Shown here: positions 55,901 to 63,740 of the stretch, in pieces
How positions within the stretch are numbered: the stretch's first letter is position 1
Layout of the letters: every line of letters begins with the position of its first letter
NCBI GenBank assembly: GCA_023386235.1
Contig: JAEWKC010000034.1
Coordinates: 140,740 to 204,739 of the forward strand
Length of the DNA: 64,000 bases
Source: Bacteroidota bacterium
GTDB taxonomy: Bacteria > Bacteroidota > Bacteroidia > Chitinophagales > Chitinophagaceae
Direction of reading: 5' to 3'
Notes under the pieces: generated by a model
Told to the model about the DNA's origin: nothing
The model's database searches: none
What the model saw: only the letters and a program-made list of their open reading frames with translations
Position numbers and translations under genes: made by a program

Positions 55901-57077
55901 TAATATTGAAAATTTCGTTTCTGAATATACAGAAAAAGTTTCCTATCAAAGCAATGTACCCATTACTGAATATTTATATATTATAGTACGAGATACAGGT
56001 ATCGGAATATCTACGCAATCTCTGAAACATATTTTTGACAGATTCTATAAAGTTTCAGATAAACACTTAGGTTCCGGCGTAGGACTGGCGCTGGTAAAAG
56101 GTCTCACTCTTTTACATAAAGGAAAAATTTGTGTTTATAGTGAAAGAAATACTGGAACAGATATTATTGTGGGCATACCTTATACATCAAACAATTATAC
56201 AAACGAAGAAAAAAACAATGAAAAAACCGTAGTTCTTGAACATGTAAAGGATCAACTAATAGTAGACATTCCTGAAGAAAAAATTTCTTTAGAAAATGAA
56301 TCGACAGAAAAAGAAAATACCATACTTATTGTTGAAGATAATGAAGACCTTAGAAATTTTCTTCATTCTACTTTGCAACAAGAATACAATGTTTATAGTG
56401 CCAAAGATGGAGTTGAAGGGTTTGAAAAATCGCTTGAACTCCTTCCCTCTCTCATTATCACAGATGTAATGATGCCTAAGATGGATGGAAATGAAATGGC
56501 AAGAAGAATAAGAGCTAATGAAATGAGTAGTCACATTCCCATCATTATGCTAACAGCAAAAGAAGGCAGTGAAGCAGAAGCTATAGGCGTTGAAAGTGGC
56601 GCAGATTACTACTTCACTAAACCTATTAGTTTAACATTGTTATCTACCACCATAAAAAATATTTTTACACATAACAAAAAATTAAAAGAACATTATTTAA
56701 AAGATTATAAACAGGAAATAAGAGATAGTATAAGATCGTCAAAGCACCGGGAGATAATGGATACATTTTTGTTGATCATTGAAAGTGAGGTTGATAATCC
56801 TGATTTAAATGTAGAGTATTTATGCAAACAAATGGGAATGAGTAAAACAAAGCTGTTTAATGTAATAAAGCAGATCACGGGAAGCTCTATTAATGAAATG
56901 ATAAGAAAAGTACGCTTAAAAAAAGCCGTTTACATAATGACTAATGAAGAAGTAACTATAAATGAAGTAATGAGTAGAGTAGGAATATTATCAGCTTCGT
57001 ATTTTTCTAAAGCATTTAAAAAAGAATATGGAAAAACACCTTCGGAATATTATCATTCAATTAAAAATATAAATTAA
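52992..57077 (+). CDS. Hybrid two-component system regulator (HTCS) of the adjacent PUL
   Basis: The 1361-residue one-protein regulator has a signal peptide (to about 19). A periplasmic sensor follows, made of repeated Reg_prop blades (about 30-690, many DxxGxIWIGT-like strands such as FIWIGTPQGLNRFD, IWIGTENDGLYIYN, LWIGTTNGGVCVYE), then a Y_Y_Y domain (about 705-770). A membrane helix lies at about 786-808, and a histidine kinase domain carries phospho-acceptor His836 (VSHELRTPLS) and N, G1 and G2 boxes (NILNNAFKYT, DTGIGIS, GSGVGLAL). A receiver domain follows with Asp1158 (IITDVMMPKMDG), then an AraC-type DNA-binding end (about 1250-1355: LSASYFSKAFKKEYGKTPSEYY). It reads away from the PUL it should control. 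Confidence 0.96.
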   Translation: MKHFFLIIGLLIFNVAFCQQELRFKHLNREDGLANSTVEALYQDTKGFIWIGTPQGLNRFDGYTFDFFQEGSKNRSICNNYILNITEDSKKRLWIATTYGVALYDEVYDIFITKNQPKGYSNYVFFVFENNEGKIIAGTENGINIYDEKSKSFQRLENNLSKQKVKCIVQDNFGKIWIGTENDGLYIYNTNFKQVFKLNNANGALRSNNINCLSKDKNGRIWVGYFDKGIDVFTNEHTKKYSFIADEHSKTSLSSNVIKCITLDSKNNIWIGTENGGLNIWNEQNNIFTRIENTIENPDGLSQKTVSSIIEDSQNNIWIGTHRGGLNIYSPFFNSFIYFTQGEYKKSLSFKDVKSFAEGNDGKLYIGTDGGGMNVWNRLTNTIKYYKHDVNNAQSISSNAVLCTYKDSYGYIWTGTWEGGLCKFNPITENFTTFKHDENNAYSISSDKVWKVIEDKNNNLWIGTTNGGVCVYEKDYDRFIKVNKSRKDKSILSGNDVSDLCFDKNGTLWIATQNGLNRYSIENDHFTLYFSSPEDKISSQNINTLHCDASGGFWVVTNKGLYKYDYEKENFTYFHFRNAPLYNIKSIIDDNEGNLWCGTQNGLLKINIKSGDVKRYTVSDGLQGLDFSRSTCLKLSSGELVFGGYNGFNLFKPSNISVNTTPPKIYIRQINVLNKPVYPSSEKKTILRQQIFSNGSIRLTHDQSALFSVEFAAINYISTSKNQYSYKLEGYDKNWNYLGSERKVTFTNLDPGDYTLHIRASNNDGIWNMQGSKVHIKLLPPFWKTWWFRAVILIAIIALLYFYFSLYKNLINRRLQEKKKEEMYDMQLNFFTHVSHELRTPLSIILGATEKMEGTNTNHSFNNYYQLLHKNVNRMVSLIKEIMDFRKLESGIVKLKVEKGNFNETVIQLSQDFIPIAENKKIDYAINISKNENKNVWFDKQIIETIVLNILNNAFKYTDEKGKVSIEILDNIENFVSEYTEKVSYQSNVPITEYLYIIVRDTGIGISTQSLKHIFDRFYKVSDKHLGSGVGLALVKGLTLLHKGKICVYSERNTGTDIIVGIPYTSNNYTNEEKNNEKTVVLEHVKDQLIVDIPEEKISLENESTEKENTILIVEDNEDLRNFLHSTLQQEYNVYSAKDGVEGFEKSLELLPSLIITDVMMPKMDGNEMARRIRANEMSSHIPIIMLTAKEGSEAEAIGVESGADYYFTKPISLTLLSTTIKNIFTHNKKLKEHYLKDYKQEIRDSIRSSKHREIMDTFLLIIESEVDNPDLNVEYLCKQMGMSKTKLFNVIKQITGSSINEMIRKVRLKKAVYIMTNEEVTINEVMSRVGILSASYFSKAFKKEYGKTPSEYYHSIKNIN

Positions 57078-57179
57078 AGTCATGAAGCTTATTTCCCATT
57101 ATTTTTTATAAAAAATTAATTTTATAATTTTTAAATACTTAAGAAAACTTATCTTTAAGAATAATAAAAGCGTAAATAA

Positions 57180-58169
57180 ATGAAAAGAAAAATAGGATCC
57201 AGCGATGTGGCAATTTCTCCCATAACCTTTGGCGCATGGGCCATTGGCGGGTGGATGTGGGGAGGAGCAGAAGAACAGGAATCAATAGGCGCAATCAGAG
57301 CGTCAATTGATGCAGGTATCACTTCCATAGATACCGCACCCATGTATGGTTTCGGGCTGAGTGAAGAAATTATAGGAAAAGCTATAAAAGACTACGACAG
57401 AAGCAAAATAGAAATCCTTACCAAATTTGGAATGCGCTGGGATACAGATAAGGGTACCCTGAAAATGAAAGATGTAGACAGAGAAGGTAAAGAAGTAGAA
57501 ATAAAATTATATAGCGGCTACGACAGTATCATTAATGAAGTGGAGAAGAGCTTACAGCGCTTACAAACAGATTATATTGATTTGATACAAATGCATTGGC
57601 CGGATGCTACTACCCCTATCGAAGAATCTATGCGGGCGATGGAGAAGCTCTTGCAAGAAGGAAAAGTACGCGCCATAGGTGTTTGCAATTATTCCGGCGA
57701 GCAAATGGAAGAAGCGGAACGCACAGTGCGCCTGCATTCTAACCAGATTCCTTATAGTATGCTAAAGCAGGATGTTGAAAGAGATGTTATTCCGTATGCA
57801 GTTGTAAATAATGTGGGCGTTATTGCATACAGCCCGCTTGAGCGCGGATTGCTCACTGGCAAATACAATATGGATTCTGTTTTTGCCGATACCGACCACA
57901 GGAGCGGTTATTTTAAGCAATATAATATGGATAAAGTAAATACTCTCCTGCGCAGACTTTCTGAATTTGCTGAAAAATACAGCTGCACTACAGCTCAGCT
58001 TGTGCTGGCCTGGACCATACACCAGCCGGGCATTACAGCCGCTTTGGCCGGAGCAAGAAATGCACGGCAGGCTATGGAAAACGCGAAAGCACTACAAGTA
58101 AATATCAATGATGCAGATTTGCAGCAAATAAATTACTGGCTGAATAATGAAGACTTTAAAGCTATGTAG
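57180..58169 (+). CDS. Aldo/keto reductase
   Basis: The 329-residue NADPH-dependent reductase has the AKR catalytic tetrad: Asp51 and Tyr56 (SIDTAPMYGFG), Lys82 (ILTKFG) and His139 (QMHWPD). A C-terminal cofactor region (LAGARNARQAMENAKAL) is also present. The best overall match is to AKRs that reduce aldehydes of sugars or xenobiotics; the substrate is not clear. It lies 102 bases after the HTCS gene on the same strand but is probably not part of the PUL. The last codons and stop lie inside a palindrome shared with the convergent gene. Confidence 0.92.
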   Translation: MKRKIGSSDVAISPITFGAWAIGGWMWGGAEEQESIGAIRASIDAGITSIDTAPMYGFGLSEEIIGKAIKDYDRSKIEILTKFGMRWDTDKGTLKMKDVDREGKEVEIKLYSGYDSIINEVEKSLQRLQTDYIDLIQMHWPDATTPIEESMRAMEKLLQEGKVRAIGVCNYSGEQMEEAERTVRLHSNQIPYSMLKQDVERDVIPYAVVNNVGVIAYSPLERGLLTGKYNMDSVFADTDHRSGYFKQYNMDKVNTLLRRLSEFAEKYSCTTAQLVLAWTIHQPGITAALAGARNARQAMENAKALQVNINDADLQQINYWLNNEDFKAM

Positions 58170-58190
58170 TTGTTTAAAAAACTACATAGC
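58161..58190. terminator. Bidirectional terminator overlapping both stop codons
   Basis: GCTATGTAGTT (58161-58171) pairs perfectly with 58180-58190 around the loop GTTTAAAA. The arms carry the end of the aldo/keto reductase (stop at 58167-58169) and of the minus-strand gene (stop at 58174-58176). Downstream, the plus strand has only CAAATTT, so termination strength is uncertain. Confidence 0.7.
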
Positions 58191-58743
58191 CAAATTTAAC
58201 ACCCAGGGTTGGCACAATTTTTTGCTGATTCCATCTTGTGTCATTTAAATAACCCAAACCTATATGCGTATTAAATATAAAGTTTCTGCCCAATGGTCTT
58301 TGCAAGCCCCAGTGTACTTCTCCTAAAAAAGCCGGACTCAGTTCCAGTAAATTTTTCTGTCCAAAACTGTATTTTAGTTGTGTGCCAACATAGTTTGCCG
58401 AGTTATTCGTAATATTTCTTCCTTGTATGGCACGCTTATCAATATTATAATTCCATCGCGCTCCCGCTTTTAAAAATAATGCCGGCCTGTTTAAGATAAA
58501 ATTATAATGCACAACATCACCATCAATATAATATCCGCCGCCTGCACCTGCCGCGAGTTCCATGGTCCACTTTCTGCCGACTACAGCTTCGTATCCAAAG
58601 TTGATACCATGAAGGCCAAGTTCTATTTTTCCCAGATTGCGCAGGTTGGAATTTGACATAAGCACTTCTTCATGTTCTTGCGCTGATAGTGCATTGCAGA
58701 TAAGTGTTATTGCAATAGCAAGATATAGTTTTACTAATTTCAT
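58174..58743 (-). CDS. Small outer-membrane beta-barrel protein, unknown function
   Basis: The 189-residue protein has a signal peptide (to about 21, ALSAQ). The rest is alternating polar/hydrophobic strands typical of an eight- to ten-strand barrel (IELGLHGINFGYEAVVG, WTMELAAGAGGGYYI, RPALFLKAGARWNYNI, YVGTQLKYSFG, TLGVKFGYVVF), ending in the C-terminal Phe often used for barrel assembly. I do not recognise a named family. It converges on the aldo/keto reductase gene with 4 bases between stops. Confidence 0.72.
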   Translation of the reverse strand: MKLVKLYLAIAITLICNALSAQEHEEVLMSNSNLRNLGKIELGLHGINFGYEAVVGRKWTMELAAGAGGGYYIDGDVVHYNFILNRPALFLKAGARWNYNIDKRAIQGRNITNNSANYVGTQLKYSFGQKNLLELSPAFLGEVHWGLQRPLGRNFIFNTHIGLGYLNDTRWNQQKIVPTLGVKFGYVVF

Positions 58744-58784
58744 AGATTAAGATTTGTAAAATAAAATTATATAAAAATAACAAT

Positions 58785-59909
58785 TCAAAAAATTAAATTT
58801 GCCAATAGCTTTCCGGTATTTATCAGATTTTTTTTTGTATCTCTTATGGCGATTTCAATGGGAGTGCCAGGCGGATTGATATTGATCATTTCATCAAACA
58901 CAGAAGATAATAACGGCTTGTCCTTTTCGGGTATTTGCCCGGCTATTCCAATTACTTTTTTATTCAATTTTTTAGCGGCGGCAGCAACACCAAACGGAGC
59001 TTTCCCCTGTAATGTTTGCCGGTCAAGCGAGCCCTCACCGGTTATTACCGCATCGGCCTTTTCAAGATATTTGTCATACTCGATTAAATCAAGAAAAGTA
59101 GTGATTCCATCAACGGCTTTTGCATTACAAAACGCGCATAAGGCAGCAGCAGCGCCGCCTGCAGCGCCGCTATGTGCCAGATTGCTCATATTTATTCCGG
59201 TTTTAGCGGCAGTCAATTTATTAAAAACAGAAAGGCCATTTTCTAAAAAAACAATATCTGAATCAGTAGCTCCTTTTTGCGGCCCGAACACAGCCGCCGC
59301 TCCTTCTTTTCCAAGTAATTTGTTTTTTACATCGCATAGAATAATAATTTCTGTTTGAGCAATCCTCTCATCTAAGCCGGTGATCTCCATATCAGCAAGT
59401 CTTTCCAAGCCTTTTGGTAAATCTTTGATTTCATTTTTTTCATTGTCTAAAAAACGGATGCCTAACGCTTGTAACATTCCCGTGCCTCCGTCTACCGTAG
59501 CGCTGCCGCCTATGCATAAAATTATTTTTTTGGCTTCTATATCTAACGCTTTTTTTATCAGCAATCCTGTTCCATAGGTGTTCGCAAGCAAGGGATTGTA
59601 TTCAGAAGGTTGTAGCAGCCTGATGCCCGAAGCATCAGCCAGCTCTATGATAGCGGTCTTCTCTTCTCGCATAAAACCAAAGTTCGCGATAATCTTTCTG
59701 AAAAGAGGATCAACGGTTTCAGCAACTATTTTATCAGCATTTAAATGTTGTATCAGCAGCTTGCCTGTTCCGTCTCCTCCGTCTCCTACGGGGCAGGAAA
59801 CTATGGTAAATGCTTGTTCCGATAATGCTAATCCGCACTTTACGGCCTCGGCTGCTTCATCAGCAGGAAGGCTATTTTTGAAAGCGTTGGGAGATAAAAG
59901 AATGTGCAT
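58785..59909 (-). CDS. Glycerate kinase (GarK/GlxK type)
   Basis: The 374-residue enzyme of the glycerate kinase family 1 phosphorylates D-glycerate using ATP. Family blocks are LLSPNAFKNSLPADEAAEAVKCGL at the start, CPVGDGGDGTGKLL, CIGGSATVDGGTGMLQALG, SGAAGGAAAALCAFCNA and ITGEGSLDRQTLQGKAPFGVA. It lies 6 bases after a GntP-type permease gene on the same strand, so the two form an operon for uptake and phosphorylation of glycerate or a related acid. Confidence 0.94.
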   Translation of the reverse strand: MHILLSPNAFKNSLPADEAAEAVKCGLALSEQAFTIVSCPVGDGGDGTGKLLIQHLNADKIVAETVDPLFRKIIANFGFMREEKTAIIELADASGIRLLQPSEYNPLLANTYGTGLLIKKALDIEAKKIILCIGGSATVDGGTGMLQALGIRFLDNEKNEIKDLPKGLERLADMEITGLDERIAQTEIIILCDVKNKLLGKEGAAAVFGPQKGATDSDIVFLENGLSVFNKLTAAKTGINMSNLAHSGAAGGAAAALCAFCNAKAVDGITTFLDLIEYDKYLEKADAVITGEGSLDRQTLQGKAPFGVAAAAKKLNKKVIGIAGQIPEKDKPLLSSVFDEMININPPGTPIEIAIRDTKKNLINTGKLLANLIF

Positions 59910-59915
59910 AAAAAA

Positions 59916-61259
59916 TTATAAAAGAATTAAAGAGAGCAGGTAGACAAATAACATAGCAACAACAGACATCCAGAAAGTAGCTACCGTAAACACTTTCAAC
60001 ATAGGCTTCAGTTTCAGTTTTGAAAAATTGGCTATAACCCAAAAATAAGAATCATTGACATGAGATACCCCCATAGAGCCCGCGCCCATCGCCAAAACAG
60101 CTAACACTCTTCCGTTTTCTGTATCTAAATTTAGCACCGGTAAGAAGGGAAGCACAATAGAAGCTGCCGTTAAAACGGCAACAGTAGAAGAGCCTTGCGC
60201 CGTTTTTAAGATAAAAGCAATTAAAAAAGGATATAACAATCCAAGTGTACTAAGGAAATTTGTGTTAGAAATTAATTCATGAATTTTTAAAGCATTGATT
60301 ATTGCGCCAAATGCAGCTCCCGCACCAATAATTATGAGAATGCCTCCGGCTTTTTCTATGGCAGTTGTCATTAATGATTGCAGGCCTGCTTTTTGTTTAT
60401 TCTTTATGATGAGCAGAGCAAGTATCAAGCCTATTGTTAAAGCGATGGAAGGGTCCCCTATTACAAGAAACTTATTAAGAAAGTTGTTAGAGACAGGCGA
60501 TGATTCACTTGCAAAAACAGCTCTTAAAGCGATCAATAAAATAGGTAGTACTACCGGAAGGAAAGAAGCAAATATACCTGGTAGTTTTTCATTCAATTCT
60601 ACATCATCTTTATCTGTTGTCTCATTTTTTGGCTCATTCATTTTTTTACCATAAAAAACAGCCCAAAAATAACCTGCAAGCATGGCGGGAAACGCAACAA
60701 TTATTCCATATAAAATTACTAGTCCGTATGATGCATTAATGGTGCCTGCTGCAGACGTAGCGCCAGGATGAGGAGGAATCATACAATGTATTGCATAAAG
60801 CCCTGTAGCTAATGCGGTGCTCATTATTATTGCTGCGATACCCGTTCTTTTAATCATCGACTTATTAAGTCCGTTCAAAACGATATATCCCGAATCACAA
60901 AAAATAGGCACTCCTACTACAAAGCCGGTAACACTTGTTGCCAACACAGAACGCCTGGCCCCTACAAACTTTAAAATAGTTTCAGACATTACAAAAGTAG
61001 CGCCGGAGGCTTGCAGTGTCATGCCTAACGCTGTACCAATGACAATAATAAAAGCAAGAGAGCTCATGATTTTTCCAAAACCTTCTTTCATTGTAAGAAG
61101 AATCTCTGTAAAAGATAATCCGCCTAATAAACCTGTAATAATACAAGCAATAGATAAAGAAAAGAAAGGATGCATCTTATATCTGGTACTTAAAATAATG
61201 ATTATAAGTATACCCAATAGTAATGCAAATAGTACTGAACCTAATGACGAAGTAAGCAT
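59916..61259 (-). CDS. GntP-family gluconate/glycerate permease
   Basis: The 447-residue integral membrane protein has about 12-14 hydrophobic helices. GntP family motifs include TEILLTMKEGFGKIMSSLAFIIVIGTALG near residue 50, CDSGYIVLN at about 120, CMIPPHPGATSAAGTIN at about 158 and AQGSSTVAVLTAASIV near 360. Members import gluconate, glycerate or similar hydroxy-acids with protons. Coupling with the glycerate kinase 6 bases downstream makes glycerate the likely substrate. Confidence 0.92.
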   Translation of the reverse strand: MLTSSLGSVLFALLLGILIIIILSTRYKMHPFFSLSIACIITGLLGGLSFTEILLTMKEGFGKIMSSLAFIIVIGTALGMTLQASGATFVMSETILKFVGARRSVLATSVTGFVVGVPIFCDSGYIVLNGLNKSMIKRTGIAAIIMSTALATGLYAIHCMIPPHPGATSAAGTINASYGLVILYGIIVAFPAMLAGYFWAVFYGKKMNEPKNETTDKDDVELNEKLPGIFASFLPVVLPILLIALRAVFASESSPVSNNFLNKFLVIGDPSIALTIGLILALLIIKNKQKAGLQSLMTTAIEKAGGILIIIGAGAAFGAIINALKIHELISNTNFLSTLGLLYPFLIAFILKTAQGSSTVAVLTAASIVLPFLPVLNLDTENGRVLAVLAMGAGSMGVSHVNDSYFWVIANFSKLKLKPMLKVFTVATFWMSVVAMLFVYLLSLILL

Positions 61260-61298
61260 ATTGCAATATACAACTGTTTGCGAAAAGTAAAAGATTGA

Positions 61299-61781
61299 TT
61301 ATTGGCTTGCAAATACCTGAGTCCAGAATCTTCCTGTTTTTGCCACGCCCATTTCTTTTACATTTTTATTCATGATATTTCTTCTGTGCGAAGTGCTTTT
61401 CATCCATGTATTCATCACCTCTTGCGGGGTTAATTGTCCCATAGCTACATTTTCGGAGAAGGTACTCCACTTGTATCCTGTGGCGGAAATTCTTTTGCCT
61501 GGGTCGGAGCCGTTTTTGCCTCTGTGACCGAGCACATTATTTGCTGACATATAATTGCTATGCGTTTTTGCAGCCGCCTCTAATTTGGCATTCCATTTTA
61601 CAGGCGGTACAGGTGGATGGTTTTTGTAGCCTTTGGTTCTGTAGCTGTTTACCAGGTTAAGCATTTCCTTTTCAAAACTGCCAGATCTTACCGAAGTTGG
61701 CGTATTGTTTTGTGTAGGCGCGTTTTGTATTGCGCAGGAAGATAAAAATATCATCAGGATTGCAGCGAGTATATTCTTCAT
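61299..61781 (-). CDS. CAP (SCP/PR1) domain lipoprotein
   Basis: Starting at the ATG at 61779-61781, the 160-residue product has a lipobox (MIFLSSC) and a single CAP domain. The usual His/Glu/Glu/His positions are seen in NVLGHRG, FSENVAMG, VMNTWMKSTSHRRNIMNKNVKEMG and the closing TGRFWTQVFA. Bacterial CAP proteins are secreted and of unclear activity. The frame runs 60 codons further upstream, overlapping the next gene, without any signal. Confidence 0.88.
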   Translation of the reverse strand: MKNILAAILMIFLSSCAIQNAPTQNNTPTSVRSGSFEKEMLNLVNSYRTKGYKNHPPVPPVKWNAKLEAAAKTHSNYMSANNVLGHRGKNGSDPGKRISATGYKWSTFSENVAMGQLTPQEVMNTWMKSTSHRRNIMNKNVKEMGVAKTGRFWTQVFASQ

Positions 61782-61846
61782 GAGTAATAATTTACCGTTT
61801 AGACGAATGGGGCAATGGAAGATTAAACATCTACAGAAATTATTTT

Positions 61847-62347
61847 TTATTGTATGGGAGGAGCGCCGGCTTCTGCAATTCCGTTTGCTTTTAATGTATG
61901 CAAAGCATTGATTATTTTTTGTGTATCCACATAAATATGAACATCTTTGGCCTTGCCCCATACTATTTTCGCATTCATGATTCCGTTGTTTACATACGGC
62001 TGCACGCCTTCAGCTGCAACTCTATCCTGAAACTCTACAATGGCAACCGTATTCCACGGCATACCCTGTACGATAACATCAGTAATGGTGAACTCTGATG
62101 GAATCAATCTTACAAAACGCTGAAACCATTGCTCTACCTTATCTTTGGAAAACCGCTCGCCGCCAAGCGCATGGTCGCCTTCAAACTTTTGATGCACATC
62201 TTCGGCATACAAAGCAAGCAAAGGTTTATAGTTGCCTTTGCTAAATTCCGCAAAGCCATCTATGATTTTTTTTCTTAGAATAATTTTGTAGGGATTCCAG
62301 TAAAATCTTGGTTTCGATTGTTTAGAGGCAGAAGTGGTAGTATCCAT
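61847..62347 (-). CDS. NTF2-like (SnoaL-type) protein
   Basis: The 166-residue cytosolic protein has the cone-shaped NTF2-like pattern: a long N-terminal helix (KKIIDGFAEFSKGNYKPLLALYAEDVHQKFEGDH), then GGERFSKDKVEQWFQRF and strands FTITDVIVQGMPWNTVAIVEFQDRV and NAKIVWGKAKDVHIYVD. It has no signal peptide. Such proteins may be small-molecule isomerases or ligand binders; no substrate is indicated. Confidence 0.8.
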   Translation of the reverse strand: MDTTTSASKQSKPRFYWNPYKIILRKKIIDGFAEFSKGNYKPLLALYAEDVHQKFEGDHALGGERFSKDKVEQWFQRFVRLIPSEFTITDVIVQGMPWNTVAIVEFQDRVAAEGVQPYVNNGIMNAKIVWGKAKDVHIYVDTQKIINALHTLKANGIAEAGAPPIQ

Positions 62348-62401
62348 TGTGTTGCTTTTTAAAATTGAAAAAGATCGGAAATCCTTTGTTTCTAAATAAG
62401 T

Positions 62402-62929
62402 TTATTGCATTTTATTCAATATTTTTTCAATGGTATTGATGTTTCTGCTGGTAAACAGCGTTTTCATATTTTTCTTTCCCAGCACTTTTGAAAATTCAGA
62501 GCCAAGCGTTTCTCCTTTGGCTATTTGCCAGTAAAAATATCCATTATTGATAACAGCTTTTTCGTTTTGGAAAGGAGTAGCTTTTTTAAATGCTTCCATT
62601 AATTTCGTTTCTATGTCTTTTATTCCTATAAATACGTAAGTATGCATTTCCTTTTCTATTGAAAACGGATTGCCTTCAAATATTTGTTTGCAATCTTCGG
62701 AAGTTAGTAAAAATAAACTGGCTTCATAATCAAAAGTCTTACTCATGGCGGCTTCCAGCAACTTTTTAAGTTCCGTCATTTTTTTGTCGGACGAAAAAAT
62801 AATATTGCCCGAAGCAAGTGCCGATACTACATTTTGCATACCGGCATTTTCAAAAACTGTGCACACCTCTTGCATTTTCATGTTGGTGCCGCGCACATTC
62901 ACTCCTCGTAGAAAAGCGCAATATTGCAT
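62402..62929 (-). CDS. DUF1697 protein
   Basis: The 175-residue protein begins YCAFLRGVNVRGTNMKMQEV, the hallmark of DUF1697 (LRGINVGG-like). ASGNIIFSS, LLTSEDCKQIFEGNPF and NMKTLFTSRNINTIEKI also match the family. The family is widespread and has no firm function. It lies 5 bases after the thiamine-binding-like gene on the same strand. Confidence 0.9.
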   Translation of the reverse strand: MQYCAFLRGVNVRGTNMKMQEVCTVFENAGMQNVVSALASGNIIFSSDKKMTELKKLLEAAMSKTFDYEASLFLLTSEDCKQIFEGNPFSIEKEMHTYVFIGIKDIETKLMEAFKKATPFQNEKAVINNGYFYWQIAKGETLGSEFSKVLGKKNMKTLFTSRNINTIEKILNKMQ

Positions 62930-62934
62930 GATTC

Positions 62935-63228
62935 TTATTTGTATTTTTTCATTTTATCTTCAATAAAAATTTCTTTATGCCTGCTTCTTTGCAATTTTAC
63001 ATACACAAGCAGATCTTCCGCACCAGCGTTAAAAGCGGCTTGCTGTGCGGCTTCTACAGTTTTCATTACTTCGTTGTACTCGCCTTCTATCACCGTTTCA
63101 AACGGACATACCATGTATTTTAATCCTGATTCGGCTATTGCTTTAATCGCGCTATCTACTATTTGATAGGCTTTTTCTTTTTCCATGCCGGAAGGAATAA
63201 TTTGCAGCGCTACGTTTACCAGGTTCAT
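62935..63228 (-). CDS. MTH1187/YkoF-type thiamine-binding protein (DUF77)
   Basis: The start is set at the ATG at 63226-63228 (MNLVNVALQIIPSG), giving 97 residues. The longer frame to 63339 has an extension without family likeness that would overlap the divergent gene at 63309. The sequence fits the ferredoxin-like fold of this family: VNVALQIIPSG, AYQIVDSAIKAIAESGLKYMVCPFETVIEGEYNEVM and VYVKLQRSRHKEI. Members bind thiamine or its precursors; no transporter or thi gene is adjacent, so the role is uncertain. Confidence 0.85.
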   Translation of the reverse strand: MNLVNVALQIIPSGMEKEKAYQIVDSAIKAIAESGLKYMVCPFETVIEGEYNEVMKTVEAAQQAAFNAGAEDLLVYVKLQRSRHKEIFIEDKMKKYK

Positions 63229-63308
63229 AATATTTACATTTATGTTAAAAGATATATTTTTCGAAGTTACGAAAAGCAGAGGTAAATTTTTTTGTTTAAC
63301 TTTGCCCT

Positions 63309-63692
63309 GTGAAAAAAATTCTTGTCCTGATAATAGCAATGATTTACGGATTTTCCTCTATGGGAATGTCTGTGTCTCTGCATTATTGTTGCGGCAAGTT
63401 GAAAAACATAGAATGGTCTTCAGCTAAAGAAAAGAAATGTGGCATGGATCATAAAATGGGTTCTGAAAAATGTTGCGACAGCAAATATTTAGAACACAAG
63501 GGAAACCAGCCGCATGATTTTGCCAAAACCTCTTTTGAGCAGGTTAAGTCAATGGCTTTCTTCCTATATTCTTTCGCTTCGGTGTTCTTTACACCGGCTG
63601 CTTCCGAAGCCATACAAACTTTTACGGACACACGTCCGCCAGACATTGCACAAACTCCGCTAAATATCCTTTATAGTACATATAGAATTTGA
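63309..63692 (+). CDS. HYC_CC_PP-type small secreted protein
   Basis: The 127-residue protein starts with GTG and a signal-like hydrophobic segment (KKILVLIIAMIYGFSSMGMS). The cysteine motif HYCCGK lies at 25-30 and a second cluster, KKCGMDHKMGSEKCCDSK, near 50-65; the tail has a hydrophobic stretch and RPPDIAQTPL. This is the HYC_CC_PP pattern, often encoded next to heavy-metal-associated proteins and copper receptors in Bacteroidota. A HMA-domain gene follows 48 bases on. A role in copper or other metal handling is inferred. Confidence 0.85.
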   Translation: MKKILVLIIAMIYGFSSMGMSVSLHYCCGKLKNIEWSSAKEKKCGMDHKMGSEKCCDSKYLEHKGNQPHDFAKTSFEQVKSMAFFLYSFASVFFTPAASEAIQTFTDTRPPDIAQTPLNILYSTYRI

Positions 63693-63740
63693 TTCAGGAA
63701 TAATTTATCGCATTAAAAATTATTCTTAACATCAAAATTT

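Noticed and set aside
24400..57077. Mobile element or integrated island with ends
   Set aside because: No integrase, transposase, tRNA target or flanking direct repeats were seen around the PUL region.
61782..61961. Longer N-terminus for the CAP-domain protein
   Set aside because: It is Arg/Cys-rich, overlaps the NTF2-like gene and displaces the lipoprotein signal.
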